Positions 1 to 8,308 of a stretch of DNA of 64,000 bases are shown piece after piece (the stretch's first letter is position 1; the number at the start of each line of letters is the position of its first letter). The stretch spans positions 310,001-374,000 of the forward strand of contig DDFJ01000004.1 in the NCBI GenBank assembly GCA_002337125.1, read 5' to 3'. Made by a program: the position numbers and the translations under genes. The stretch is from Chitinophagaceae bacterium UBA1931 (GTDB taxonomy: Bacteria > Bacteroidota > Bacteroidia > Chitinophagales > Chitinophagaceae). A model generated the notes under the pieces. It was given only the letters and a program-made list of their open reading frames with translations. It was not told the origin of the DNA and searched no databases.

Positions 1-1
1 A

Positions 2-985
2 CGCTACGGCAAAAAAGAAAAATTGCATCTTACAGAAGTTGCAGAACCAACTATCAATGAAAATGAAGTACTGGTTCAGATCAACGCAACTGCTATAAAC
101 CTGTTAGACACTCTCATCAAAAATGGCGACTTCAAACTATTTCTGCCTTACAAAACACCTTTTATTAATGGACACGATATGGCTGGTGTTATAACAAGAG
201 CAGGATCCAAGGTTTCTAAATTTAAAGTTGGTGATGAAGTGTATGCAAGACCAGCTGATTTTAAAACAGGAACTTTTGCCGAGTATATTGCTGTAAATGA
301 AAATGACTTAGCGTTAAAACCTAAAAATATATCGATGGAAGAAGCCGCTTCTATTCCATTAGTTGGGCTTACTTCCTGGCAGGCACTTGTAGAAATTGCG
401 AAGCTGCAAAAAGGGCAAAAAGTTTTTATACAGGCAGGCTCCGGTGGCGTTGGCACATTCGCCATTCAATTGGCAAAACATATTGGTGCATTTGTAGCCA
501 CTACAACAAGTTCGGCCAATACTGCTTTGGTGAAAAGTCTCGGTGCTGATTTAGTGATAGACTATAAAAAGGAAGATTTTTCTGCAATTTTAAAAGATTA
601 CGATGTTGTGTTGCATAGTAACAGGGATACAAAAGTGCTTGAAAATTCCTTAAAGATTTTGAAACCGGGTGGTACACTTGTTTCACTTACAGGACCACCA
701 ACACCCGAATTTGCCAAAAAAATAGGCTTAGGCCGGCATTTACAACTACTGATGAATTTGTTGAGTATGTCTGTAAGACGAAAAGCCAAAAAACTGAACG
801 TCAATTTTAAATTTTTGTTTATGAGGGCAGAGGGCAAACAGTTAAATGAAATTACTTCTTTGATTGAAGCAGGAAAAATCCGTCCAATAATTGATAGAGT
901 ATTTCTGTTTGAGCAAACCAACGAAGCGATGTCCTATGTTGAAACAGGCCGAAGCAAAGGCAAGGTTGTTGTAAAAGTGAAATAG
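2..985 (+). CDS. MDR-family NAD(P)-dependent alcohol dehydrogenase / quinone oxidoreductase (5' truncated)
   Basis: Medium-chain dehydrogenase/reductase that probably reduces quinones or enones with NADPH. The GroES-like N-terminal half carries NGHDMAGVI and a GDEVYARP segment. The Rossmann half has the dinucleotide loop AGSGGVGTFAIQLAKHIGA, and the protein ends in the usual GKVVVKVK. No catalytic zinc Cys/His set is visible, which fits the zinc-independent quinone-reductase branch. The frame stays open to the left edge (RYGKKEKLHL precedes the first TTG), so the true start lies outside the window. The exact substrate cannot be read from sequence. Confidence 0.85.
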   Translation, partial: RYGKKEKLHLTEVAEPTINENEVLVQINATAINLLDTLIKNGDFKLFLPYKTPFINGHDMAGVITRAGSKVSKFKVGDEVYARPADFKTGTFAEYIAVNENDLALKPKNISMEEAASIPLVGLTSWQALVEIAKLQKGQKVFIQAGSGGVGTFAIQLAKHIGAFVATTTSSANTALVKSLGADLVIDYKKEDFSAILKDYDVVLHSNRDTKVLENSLKILKPGGTLVSLTGPPTPEFAKKIGLGRHLQLLMNLLSMSVRRKAKKLNVNFKFLFMRAEGKQLNEITSLIEAGKIRPIIDRVFLFEQTNEAMSYVETGRSKGKVVVKVK

Positions 986-1072
986 TTTTTCCGGACAAAG
1001 CCAGTTTCGTTTAACCTCTTTTACTAATTTCTGTAACCCTATTTTAGGACAAGAGAGGAGATTAATAGAAAT

Positions 1073-1092
1073 GGTTCGTGAAGACACGAACC
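1073..1092. repeat. Palindromic spacer, site A
   Basis: Perfect 8-bp inverted repeat GGTTCGTG-AAGA-CACGAACC just beyond the stop of the minus-strand gene at 1107-1658. It is the first of three related 20-nt palindromic cores (others at 1686-1705 and 2274-2293), all of the form GGTT...AACC and spaced about 600 nt apart, one gene per interval. Confidence 0.6.
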
Positions 1093-1106
1093 AAGGCGAG
1101 GGTTGT

Positions 1107-1658
1107 TTAAGGCCCAAACAAACTTGCAATTATAATTACTGCATACAAAATAACATTTATCACAATATCGGGTGCAGTTATCCTTCTTTGTGCTTCGGGG
1201 TGCTCCCAGTTTATTTGGTGAAATGTATTTACTAAAAAGAATCCGTTTTTGTTTAATAGCTTATTCAACGGCCAATAGGCAATTAGAAAAAGCAAGAGAG
1301 CTTTTAGTGATGATGTTGAATATTCACTCATCAACCCATTTATACCGGAATCAGGATTGAAGCTGCTGCTACGCTGAATGATGAACTTGTCGTTACCATA
1401 AGTTGTAAGACTAATAGCAAAAATCACTATCGCAATTCCTAACCAAATTGCAAACACTTTATTGTCGTTCAGGTCAATGACTGTATCAAGCATCAGCAGA
1501 AAAAGAGGAACTCCGATACTATACAAAAAAATCAGTTCGTTTATAGTGTCCTGTTCTATTAAACTGAAAGCGGAACACGCATATAAAAACAGTCCGCCTA
1601 TAATTGTAAGACCAATAAGTATTTTCTGTCGAAGAGGAAGAAATTTAAGGTTAAGCAT
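1107..1658 (-). CDS. Hypothetical four-helix membrane protein
   Basis: I do not recognise the family. The 183-residue product has four hydrophobic stretches, at about residues 12-32, 42-58, 68-86 and 165-182, with a polar loop (NDKFIIQRSSSFNPDSGINGLMSE paraphrased: Ser/Asn rich) in the middle, so an inner-membrane protein is likely. ATG start. It is the last of three co-oriented genes of unknown function, each bounded by related palindromic spacers, and no gene next to it suggests a pathway. Length, composition and orientation fit a real gene rather than a shadow. Confidence 0.6.
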   Translation of the reverse strand: MLNLKFLPLRQKILIGLTIIGGLFLYACSAFSLIEQDTINELIFLYSIGVPLFLLMLDTVIDLNDNKVFAIWLGIAIVIFAISLTTYGNDKFIIQRSSSFNPDSGINGLMSEYSTSSLKALLLFLIAYWPLNKLLNKNGFFLVNTFHQINWEHPEAQRRITAPDIVINVILYAVIIIASLFGP

Positions 1659-1680
1659 AAATTACATTTCATCGTTTTAT

Positions 1681-1710
1681 TTATCGGTTGGAGAGGACAC
1701 CAACCGATAA
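1681..1710. repeat. Palindromic spacer, site B
   Basis: Perfect 11-bp inverted repeat TTATCGGTTGG / CCAACCGATAA with an 8-nt loop, followed by GAGAGG. The 20-nt core 1686-1705 matches the core pattern of sites A and C, and the right arm plus tail (AACCGATAAGAG) recurs twice at site C. It lies between two minus-strand orphan genes and could also serve as a weak terminator, but there is no T-run on either side. Confidence 0.7.
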
Positions 1711-1765
1711 GAGAGGTTTTAACTGTCACTTCGCCATAGTAGTAAACCCTCTTTTGTGTGTTCAC

Positions 1766-2242
1766 TTATTTCAAATTGTGCCCTGCGAAATAAATATTCG
1801 CAGAGCCTTTAAATTTCGTAATCAAATCTACCAGCTCATTTTTATCAATTTCAAGCTCTTCAATTTCAAATGTCACATCTGCATTATCCTTAAAATGTAA
1901 GGCCAAATATTCGGTAAGATTTTCACTGCGTCGATCACGAAATGTCGAGTAGCTCTCAATCATATCCCAAGTAAAAAAGCCTATATGTCGCAATTCAAGA
2001 CCTTCTTTAGTCAAAATTATTTCAGGTTCTCGTATTATCAACTCTGTCAGGAATAAAACGAAAGATAAAAAACATACGATTGAAATAATAATGGGCAGAA
2101 TATTGTTTTTACCAGGTTCATCATATGCCATTTTAAGAAATAGAAATGATACAGTGCCAGAAAATAATATAAAATAGAAAAGCCTTATCCCCGAACGGCG
2201 AATAATGTGTCTTTCCAAGGAAATATGTTTGTCGTTGCTCAA
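1766..2242 (-). CDS. Hypothetical protein with two membrane helices
   Basis: Unrecognised 158-residue protein. Two adjacent membrane helices (about residues 20-38 and 48-68) are followed by a soluble domain containing EPEIILTKEGLELRHIGFFTWDMI. That pattern of a beta-rich domain after a helical hairpin resembles small PH-like or 'STM3941-type' membrane proteins, but this is only a structural impression. ATG start. It sits alone between palindromic sites B and C, like a single-gene cassette. Confidence 0.6.
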   Translation of the reverse strand: MSNDKHISLERHIIRRSGIRLFYFILFSGTVSFLFLKMAYDEPGKNNILPIIISIVCFLSFVLFLTELIIREPEIILTKEGLELRHIGFFTWDMIESYSTFRDRRSENLTEYLALHFKDNADVTFEIEELEIDKNELVDLITKFKGSANIYFAGHNLK

Positions 2243-2268
2243 GAAGTTTAAAATGAATTTTATTTTGT

Positions 2269-2314
2269 TTATCGGTTATTGTCCACACGAACCGATAAGA
2301 GAAACCGATAAGAG
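2269..2314. repeat. Palindromic spacer, site C, with a tandem duplicated arm
   Basis: TTATCGGTT at 2269-2277 pairs with AACCGATAA at 2290-2298. The right arm and its tail, AACCGATAAGAG, is then repeated at 2303-2314. The core 2274-2293 is the third member of the A/B/C family. It is followed at 2317-2330 by TGTTATGTGCAGTT, which has an inverted near-copy on the other side of the next gene (3138-3151). Confidence 0.65.
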
Positions 2315-2343
2315 AATGTTATGTGCAGTTATATTCATAGAGG

Positions 2344-3099
2344 CTATTTAATGACAATAACATCGGAATTCCATCTTCTGTACATGAATATTTTATCATA
2401 TTTCGTTTCGAACTCTCTTTCAATCCTGATATTGTTCATGTAGCTATAAAAATCGGCACCTTCGCCAATAACTAGCCAATGTTGGTCGCAATCCTTATAA
2501 TTCACTAAGGCCTTATTCTTTTTCTTTAAAATAAATTCTAAAATATCGTCGGTGAAATCTGGAACTACTCCCCCCTTTGATTCTGGATGTCTCGATTTTT
2601 CAAGAATATCATGTCTACTCATTTGAATGCGTGAAATACCTTTTGGTAATTTTCTGTAGCCTCGATCTAGAAAATGTTGTTGAATGTGAAGAGGCGCTTC
2701 ATCCCAATCGACGTCCAATTGCTCAACACTTTTTGATTCATATTGGTTTAGGTCGCCAAATTCACGAACACAGACCTCGATTATTTCATTTATTGTTGAT
2801 TCAACTTGATTTCGCCTTAGTGGCATTTTATTGTCTAGATCAACGTCCAAATGGAATTTGAAAGACATTTGGTCTTCAAGCTTTTCGATTACTCTCTCAT
2901 TAAATCTAATTTGGTATTCACTTTCCTTCATTAAGTCTTCATTGTATATACATTCTGTAAGTTCAATACCAATAAGTTCTCCAGTTGAGGTGGTAAATAC
3001 AACATCCGGTTTATCGTCAAAAACAGCTGAGCCGGAAGGCATATTTTTATAGTGTTCCTGAAACTTTTGAAATAGATACTTTTCTTCAAGCTTTGTCAT
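2344..3099 (-). CDS. Hypothetical soluble protein, possible PD-(D/E)XK-like fold
   Basis: Unrecognised 251-residue soluble protein without signal peptide or membrane helix. Residues about 28-50 read DDKPDVVFTTSTG-ELIGIELTE, i.e. an acidic residue at the start of a beta strand and GIELTE after a turn. This is the usual D...(E)x(K/T) layout of PD-(D/E)XK nucleases, although the Lys is replaced by Thr, so activity is uncertain. The C-terminal half ends in a strand-rich YDKIFMYRRWNSDVIVIK. ATG start at 3099. It is flanked by an imperfect inverted repeat (2317-2330 / 3138-3151, 12 of 14 paired), which suggests it may be a mobile cassette cargo. Confidence 0.55.
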   Translation of the reverse strand: MTKLEEKYLFQKFQEHYKNMPSGSAVFDDKPDVVFTTSTGELIGIELTECIYNEDLMKESEYQIRFNERVIEKLEDQMSFKFHLDVDLDNKMPLRRNQVESTINEIIEVCVREFGDLNQYESKSVEQLDVDWDEAPLHIQQHFLDRGYRKLPKGISRIQMSRHDILEKSRHPESKGGVVPDFTDDILEFILKKKNKALVNYKDCDQHWLVIGEGADFYSYMNNIRIEREFETKYDKIFMYRRWNSDVIVIK

Positions 3100-3137
3100 A
3101 CGCTTAAAAATGGTTAAAATATCTGGGTGGTCTTAAC

Positions 3138-3151
3138 AATTGCACACAACA
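3138..3151. repeat. Inverted partner of the 2317-2330 motif
   Basis: AATTGCACACAACA is the reverse complement of TGTTATGTGCAGTT (2317-2330) at 12 of 14 positions. The two copies bracket the gene at 2344-3099 and nothing else. Confidence 0.5.
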
Positions 3152-3245
3152 CTTAAATATACAAAAGTTTTCAACCCCCAAATTTTCGAAAATACAACTT
3201 CGATACATTGGTTTACAACCGTTACTGAACATTCAAAATTCTCTT

Positions 3246-3953
3246 TTAAACACACCTCCCATCCACCACTCCCGCAGGCATAAACACATTGCGTTCTTCT
3301 GTTTTCCCATTCTGTAACAAATAAACAATCTGCACAGCAGTGAGTAACAACGTGCCTGCATTTGTGGCTACATTAAACTGCAGGGTTTGTGCAGGCACTA
3401 AATTGTTATTATAATCAATATGCAGTTGTTTGGTATCAGCAGCAACTGCTTCTGCATTGTGCAAACTGCAGGCTGCAACGGTAACGGTTAACTGTATTGC
3501 TGCTGTATGTGCCGGTGCAGTAAATATATTGGCGGGTATAAAACCGGGCAACTGGACTTCGGTTAGGTTTGGCAACGGGTTACTTACGGTAAAGGGCAGT
3601 TTACAACGCTCTGCAATGCTGGTGGCGGGATTAAACGAAAAACCTGTTATAAAAGGCAAATTGGTTTGTGGTGGTTGCGGATTATTATTGTTGAGCGTAA
3701 GCCATTTGGTAAAGGCTCCCGCAAAACGGCCCTGCATTTCCCTGTCTTGCGGAAAAGGTATAACGGGCTGTAACAGCCTGCGGAAGTTTTTACCCAGCGT
3801 GGATGATTTTCCAAAACTGCGGGCACTGGCTTTGGTTGCATCGGTTTGATGAACAGTTACCGGGGCTTGCTTTGCAAAATTGCCTCCGTTACGTGTATAA
3901 AAAATAAGATTCCTGATTTTGCCACTGAGATAGGTTGCGCTTTGCCTGGCCAT
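3246..3953 (-). CDS. Bacteroidota orphan-family protein (DUF6266-like)
   Basis: The N-terminus reads MARQSATYLSGKIRNLIFYTRNGG, then KQAPVTVHQTDATKASARSFGKSS and later RRLLQPVIPFPQDREMQGRF. This head (G-K-I-x-N-x-I-F-Y ... Q-T-x-A-T-K-A-S-A ... F-G-x-S) is one I associate with a widespread family of unknown function in Chitinophagaceae and Sphingobacteria. The remainder looks like a beta-sandwich with a Pro-rich linker (NNNNPQPPQTN). No signal peptide. ATG start; 235 residues. It stands alone, convergent with nothing, and its role is unknown. Confidence 0.65.
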   Translation of the reverse strand: MARQSATYLSGKIRNLIFYTRNGGNFAKQAPVTVHQTDATKASARSFGKSSTLGKNFRRLLQPVIPFPQDREMQGRFAGAFTKWLTLNNNNPQPPQTNLPFITGFSFNPATSIAERCKLPFTVSNPLPNLTEVQLPGFIPANIFTAPAHTAAIQLTVTVAACSLHNAEAVAADTKQLHIDYNNNLVPAQTLQFNVATNAGTLLLTAVQIVYLLQNGKTEERNVFMPAGVVDGRCV

Positions 3954-4361
3954 GCTGAAAGTGTTTTATGGTTATTGTTTAAGTGTTACCTGGTTATGCT
4001 TTTACTTGTTACAGGTGCGCTGCAAGTCCGCTATTTACCGGACTTGTACCGGACTTGAAGCCTGTAAATAACGGATGAAACAGGGTTTTGGTATTTGGTA
4101 CTCATTGAAAATGGAAAGATGAAACTGGAGAATGAGAAATAAAGAATAAGAAATGAGGAATGAAAAAGTGAGAAAAGGCAGATTGCCCGGCTTAATTGTC
4201 GGGCAGGCTTCGGCACCAGGCCAACACACATAACCCGCTTACCCCCGCAATGGCGGTTTGCTGAATAAACATCATTGCGACCACCAGTATATTAAATGAA
4301 AACAGCTTTTACATTTGGCCATATTCTTGCTATCTTGCTTTCCTGTAAAAAACACACTATA
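3954..4361. other. Gene-free stretch with short repeats
   Basis: No supportable gene. 4023-4046 is an inverted repeat (CAAGTCCG / CGGACTTG, 8-nt loop) whose right arm is repeated at 4050-4057. About 4099-4175 is a purine-rich self-similar run built from words like GAATGAGAAATAA and GAAATGAGGAATGA, a type common between Bacteroidota genes. Short frames on either strand here look like chance. Confidence 0.6.
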
Positions 4362-4808
4362 ATGAAATCGATTTTCAACCAGGCCGACCGGAATGAAATC
4401 ATCAACAGAATTTATTCGCTAACTGCCGACAGCCAGGCACAATGGGGAAAAATGAATGTGCAGCAAATGGCCAGGCACTGCGTTTTGTGCGAAGAACTTT
4501 ATAACGGAACGGTACATGTAAAACGCTCATTCCTCGGCCGCTTTTTTGGTAAAACGGCCTTGAAACAAATGCTGAAAGATGATACTCCACTTAAACAAAA
4601 TGCTCCTACTTCAAAACAGTTTGTGGTTACCGGTGCAACGGCTGATCTGCAAATAGAACAGCGTAAATGGGCCGATCTTGTAAAAGAGTATGAACATTAC
4701 AGCAACGACTCGTTTGTACACTGGTTTTTTGGAGAAATGAGCAGGGAACAGTTAGGGCAGTTTATTTACAAGCATAACGATCATCACCTGCGGCAGTTTG
4801 GTGCATAG
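4362..4808 (+). CDS. DUF1569 / DinB-like four-helix protein
   Basis: 148-residue helical protein of the DUF1569 type, a DinB-superfamily branch that often binds a metal through spaced His residues. MARHC in helix 2, and KHNDHHLRQFG at the C-terminus supply the candidate His ligands. I chose ATG 4362 (MKSIFNQADRNEII), which matches where the family normally begins. The upstream in-frame ATG at 4296 would add 22 residues that mimic a lipoprotein signal, which I regard as accidental. A strong shared terminator follows. Function of the family is not known. Confidence 0.7.
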   Translation: MKSIFNQADRNEIINRIYSLTADSQAQWGKMNVQQMARHCVLCEELYNGTVHVKRSFLGRFFGKTALKQMLKDDTPLKQNAPTSKQFVVTGATADLQIEQRKWADLVKEYEHYSNDSFVHWFFGEMSREQLGQFIYKHNDHHLRQFGA

Positions 4809-4843
4809 CCTTACCACAGTAAGACCGTTACTGCATTAAAACA

Positions 4844-4877
4844 AAAGAGGCTGTTCGTAAGGAACAGCCTCTTTTTT
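4844..4877. terminator. Bidirectional intrinsic terminator
   Basis: AAAGAGGCTGTTC-GTAAG-GAACAGCCTCTTT, a perfect 13-bp stem followed by T-rich sequence on both strands. It lies between two convergent genes (stops at 4808 and 4880). Confidence 0.9.
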
Positions 4878-4879
4878 AT

Positions 4880-5458
4880 TTAAGCCCGCTTTTTAGCGGC
4901 AACTTTTACAGTACTCTTTGAGCTTTTAAGCACTTCATCAATTGCTTTACTGAAGGCTGCAAGGTTTACAGCACCTTTGTACACTTCGCCATTGATGTAA
5001 AAGAAAGGAACATCTTTAATTCCTTTGTTGGCTCCTTCCAGCAAATCGGCACGTACACTCCATCCATAAACTGAATCAACCAGTTTGGTAAGGAAGTTCT
5101 TATCTGTTACGCCAATTTCTTTTGCATAGCCTTTTAAGCTGATGGTTCCAAGATTACGGCGGTGTGCAAACAGGATATTGTGCATATCCCAGAACTTACC
5201 TTCCTGCGCAGCACCAATAGAAGCTTCGGCAGCTTTTTGTGCACGCTGGTGAATACGTGTAAGCGGAAAGTGACGGAAGTTAAACTGAAGATTGTCTTCA
5301 TATTTTTCCATCAACAGGTTTACCACTTCGTTTGCCTTGGCACATGCTTCACTTTCATAATCACCATACATCACCAGTTTTACGGGTGCCTTTGTGTTTC
5401 CCACCCATATATCTTTGGTTGGGATTATCTCTATTTCGTTTGCTTTACTTTGTGCCAT
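4880..5458 (-). CDS. DsbA/thioredoxin-like protein lacking the CXXC pair
   Basis: 192-residue protein with the DsbA-type thioredoxin fold: an N-terminal strand KAPVKLVMYGDYES, a helical insertion (residues about 70-140), and the cis-Pro loop DVPFFYING. At the redox site, where the family has C-x-x-C, the sequence is YESEACAKA, so the first (attacking) Cys is Ser and only the second remains. There is no signal peptide, so it is cytoplasmic. A disulfide oxidase role is therefore unlikely; a monothiol, peroxidatic or binding role is possible. The Lys-rich tail (KVAAKKRA) is unusual. It lies just downstream of clpB on the same strand (50 nt gap). Confidence 0.75.
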   Translation of the reverse strand: MAQSKANEIEIIPTKDIWVGNTKAPVKLVMYGDYESEACAKANEVVNLLMEKYEDNLQFNFRHFPLTRIHQRAQKAAEASIGAAQEGKFWDMHNILFAHRRNLGTISLKGYAKEIGVTDKNFLTKLVDSVYGWSVRADLLEGANKGIKDVPFFYINGEVYKGAVNLAAFSKAIDEVLKSSKSTVKVAAKKRA

Positions 5459-5508
5459 AGTTTCCTTTTTATGGTTATTGTTTCTTTCAGTTCTATTATT
5501 AGTAACAA

Positions 5509-8154
5509 CTAACTTGCCAGGTTGTTGCTGTTTTTCTTTTTTTCTTTGGGCGAAATGGTGGCTTCATTCCTGAAAACCACAACCCCGTCAAACACATCTA
5601 CTACAACAGGTTTGTTCTTATCTATGTCTCCGGCAAGTATCCGTTTGCTCAATGCATTCACAATTTCCTTCTGGATCAGTCGCTTTAATGGTCTTGCTCC
5701 AAACTGCGGGTCGAACCCGTTCTCAGCAAGAAAATCAAGAGCATAATCGGTGAACTCCAGTTTTATCCCACTTTCGGCCACCAGTTTCTGAAGATTGCTC
5801 AACTGAATGCGGATGATGGATTTGATTTCTTTAAGCAGCAGTGGTGCAAACATAATGATTTCATCCACCCTATTCAAGAATTCGGGGCGAATAGTTTGTC
5901 TAAGCAATGTCAAAACATCCAGTTTTGCCTTTTCTGTTGCTGCAAGTATCTCATTTTCAGTAGATACGCCTTCAAACGCCTCACTGATTAAATGACTGCC
6001 GATATTGCTGGTCATGATGATGATGGTGTTCTTAAAGTTCACCACCCTGCCTTTGTTATCGGTGAGGCGGCCATCATCCAGCACCTGCAGGAGTACATTC
6101 CATACATCGGGATGGGCTTTTTCAATTTCATCGAGCAGCACCACACTGTAAGGTTTACGGCGCACTGCTTCGGTAAGCTGGCCACCTTCATCGTAGCCCA
6201 CATACCCCGGAGGCGCCCCCACAAGGCGTGAAACGGTATGTTTTTCCTGGTACTCACTCATATCAATCCTCGTCATCATGCTTTCATCATCAAACAGGTA
6301 CTCGGCCAGTGCTTTTGCCAGCTCTGTTTTACCCACACCTGTTGTACCAAGGAAAATAAAGGAGCCGATGGGTTTGCGTGGATCGCTGAGCCCTGCCCTG
6401 CTGCGGCGGATGGCATCGGCAACGGCAGTAATGGCTTCTTCCTGTCCTACCACACGGTTGTGCAGTTCATCTTCCAGGTGAAGCAGTTTCTCCCGTTCGC
6501 CCTGCATCATTTTCGATACAGGTATGCCGGTCATTTTTGCAACGTTCTCGGCTATGTCTTCTGCATCCACTTCTTCTTTTAACAAACGTTTCTCGTTACT
6601 GGCTGCAAGCTGCTGGTTAAGTGTTTCAACTGCTTTTTCTTCTTCTTTAATTTTCCCGTAGCGTATCTCTGCCACTTTACCATAATCACCATTCCGCTCT
6701 GCCCGCTCAGCTTCCAGTTTCAGGTTTTCAATTTTTACTTTTGAATTTTGAATTTGTTCAACCAGTTCCTTTTCTTCCTTCCACTTTGCTTTTAATGTAT
6801 CTCTGTCAACTGAAAGATTAGCAATTTCAGTGTTGAGTTCTTTTAACTTCAGTTCATCGTTTTCACGTTTGATTGCTTCACGCTCAATTTCCAGCTGGCG
6901 TATCTGACGTTCCAGTTTATCCAACTCCTCGGGCATGCTGTTCATTTCAAGGCGAAGCTTGGCAGCACTTTCATCAATCAGGTCAATAGCTTTATCGGGC
7001 AAAAACCTGTCGGTGATATATCTTGTACTTAATTCAACAGCTGCAATAATTGCTTCGTCTTTAATACGCACATGGTGGTGTGTTTCGTAACGGTCTTTTA
7101 AACCACGCAGGATAGATATGGCATCTTCCACACTTGGTTCATCAATCATTACTTTCTGGAAACGACGTTCCAGTGCTTTATCTTTTTCAAAGTATTTCTG
7201 GTACTCATTTAATGTGGTGGCACCTATTGCTCTTAACTCTCCTCTTGCCAAGGCAGGTTTTAAAATATTGGCTGCATCCATTGCACCTTCGCCACCACCT
7301 GCACCTACGAGTGTGTGTATTTCATCAATAAAGAGAATAATTTCTCCTTCGCTGGTAGCTACTTCTTTCACCACACCTTTCAGGCGTTCTTCAAACTCAC
7401 CTTTATATTTTGCACCGGCAATCAACTGACCCATATCCAGTGCATAAATGATTTTTGATTTGAGGTTTTCAGGCACATCACCATTCATAATACGCATAGC
7501 CAATCCTTCAGCAATGGCTGTTTTACCCACACCGGGTTCGCCTACAAGGATGGGATTGTTTTTACTGCGGCGTGAAAGGATGTGCAGTGTGCGCCGTATT
7601 TCTTCATCACGACCAATAACGGGATCAAGTTTGCCCTGGCGTGCCAGTTCGTTTAAATTCTTTGCATACTTGTTTAATGCATTGAACTGTGTTTCTTGTG
7701 TCTGGCTTTTTACAGTATCGCCTTTGCGCAGGTCTTTGATGGCGGTAATCAATCCTTTTTCTGTTAAGCCTGCATCTTTCAGCAGCTTGGCGGTTGAATC
7801 ATTTCCCTGTACAATGGCTAACAACAAATGCTCCGGTGTTACAAACTCATCACCAAAGTTTTTTAAAGATGCTCCTGCACGGAGAACTACATTGTTGGCT
7901 TCACGACCAATCATCTGTGCAGCTTCGCCCGATGTTTTGGGCAAACGCTGAATGGCTTCATCGAGTTTTGTTTCAACGAGGTTTATGGTTACGTTGTTTT
8001 TCTTCAGCAAATAATCAACCGGGCTATCCTCCTGTTCAAGCAATGCTTTCAGGATATGCTCGGTTTCAATATTTGTATTCTGTGCATTAAAGGCCAGTTG
8101 TTGTGCCTGCTGCACAACTTCGGCTGCTTTGATGGTAAAATTTCCTAAGTTCAT
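5509..8154 (-). CDS. clpB: ATP-dependent disaggregase ClpB
   Basis: Hsp100 chaperone that pulls polypeptides out of aggregates together with DnaK. The 881 residues (family about 860) show the Clp-N repeats, AAA+ module 1 with GEPGVGKT and FIDEIHTLVGAG, the coiled-coil middle domain (about 410-530), AAA+ module 2 with GTTGVGKT and LLDEIEKAHPDV, and the GARPLKRLIQ sensor region. The C-terminus extends into a short Lys/Asn tail. ATG start. Heat-shock control is expected, but I see no recognisable operator upstream. Confidence 0.97.
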   Translation of the reverse strand: MNLGNFTIKAAEVVQQAQQLAFNAQNTNIETEHILKALLEQEDSPVDYLLKKNNVTINLVETKLDEAIQRLPKTSGEAAQMIGREANNVVLRAGASLKNFGDEFVTPEHLLLAIVQGNDSTAKLLKDAGLTEKGLITAIKDLRKGDTVKSQTQETQFNALNKYAKNLNELARQGKLDPVIGRDEEIRRTLHILSRRSKNNPILVGEPGVGKTAIAEGLAMRIMNGDVPENLKSKIIYALDMGQLIAGAKYKGEFEERLKGVVKEVATSEGEIILFIDEIHTLVGAGGGEGAMDAANILKPALARGELRAIGATTLNEYQKYFEKDKALERRFQKVMIDEPSVEDAISILRGLKDRYETHHHVRIKDEAIIAAVELSTRYITDRFLPDKAIDLIDESAAKLRLEMNSMPEELDKLERQIRQLEIEREAIKRENDELKLKELNTEIANLSVDRDTLKAKWKEEKELVEQIQNSKVKIENLKLEAERAERNGDYGKVAEIRYGKIKEEEKAVETLNQQLAASNEKRLLKEEVDAEDIAENVAKMTGIPVSKMMQGEREKLLHLEDELHNRVVGQEEAITAVADAIRRSRAGLSDPRKPIGSFIFLGTTGVGKTELAKALAEYLFDDESMMTRIDMSEYQEKHTVSRLVGAPPGYVGYDEGGQLTEAVRRKPYSVVLLDEIEKAHPDVWNVLLQVLDDGRLTDNKGRVVNFKNTIIIMTSNIGSHLISEAFEGVSTENEILAATEKAKLDVLTLLRQTIRPEFLNRVDEIIMFAPLLLKEIKSIIRIQLSNLQKLVAESGIKLEFTDYALDFLAENGFDPQFGARPLKRLIQKEIVNALSKRILAGDIDKNKPVVVDVFDGVVVFRNEATISPKEKKKNSNNLAS

Positions 8155-8165
8155 ATTTTTAATTT

Positions 8166-8215
8166 TTAGCGGTCAGCCATTGCCTTTAGCTTTACGCTTT
8201 TAGCATTTAGCTTAC
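8166..8215. repeat. Self-similar intergenic word run
   Basis: Built from variants of TTTAGC (TTTTAGCGG, CCTTTAGCTTTACGC, TTTTAGCATTTAGCTTA) immediately upstream of clpB. It is the same style of degenerate repetition seen at about 14405-14482 and 27051-27110. Confidence 0.5.
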
Positions 8216-8308
8216 ACTGAAATAAGTAATTTCGGTTTTCTGCGTTTGATTAAACAGAAGTAAAAAAGAATCGTCAAATCACAATCCAACATAAAAATCC
8301 CAGAAACA

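Noticed and set aside
3430..3849. 139-codon plus-strand frame opposite the DUF6266-like gene
   Set aside because: Antisense shadow; the minus-strand product has the conserved family head.
4296..4361. Lipoprotein-like N-terminal extension (ILLSC) of the DUF1569 protein
   Set aside because: The signal-like match is short and the family normally begins at the later Met; a cytoplasmic protein is more likely.
5522..8090. Several plus-strand open frames of 60-167 codons opposite clpB
   Set aside because: They are antisense shadows of a highly conserved gene, with no start signals and Ser/Pro/Cys-rich composition.
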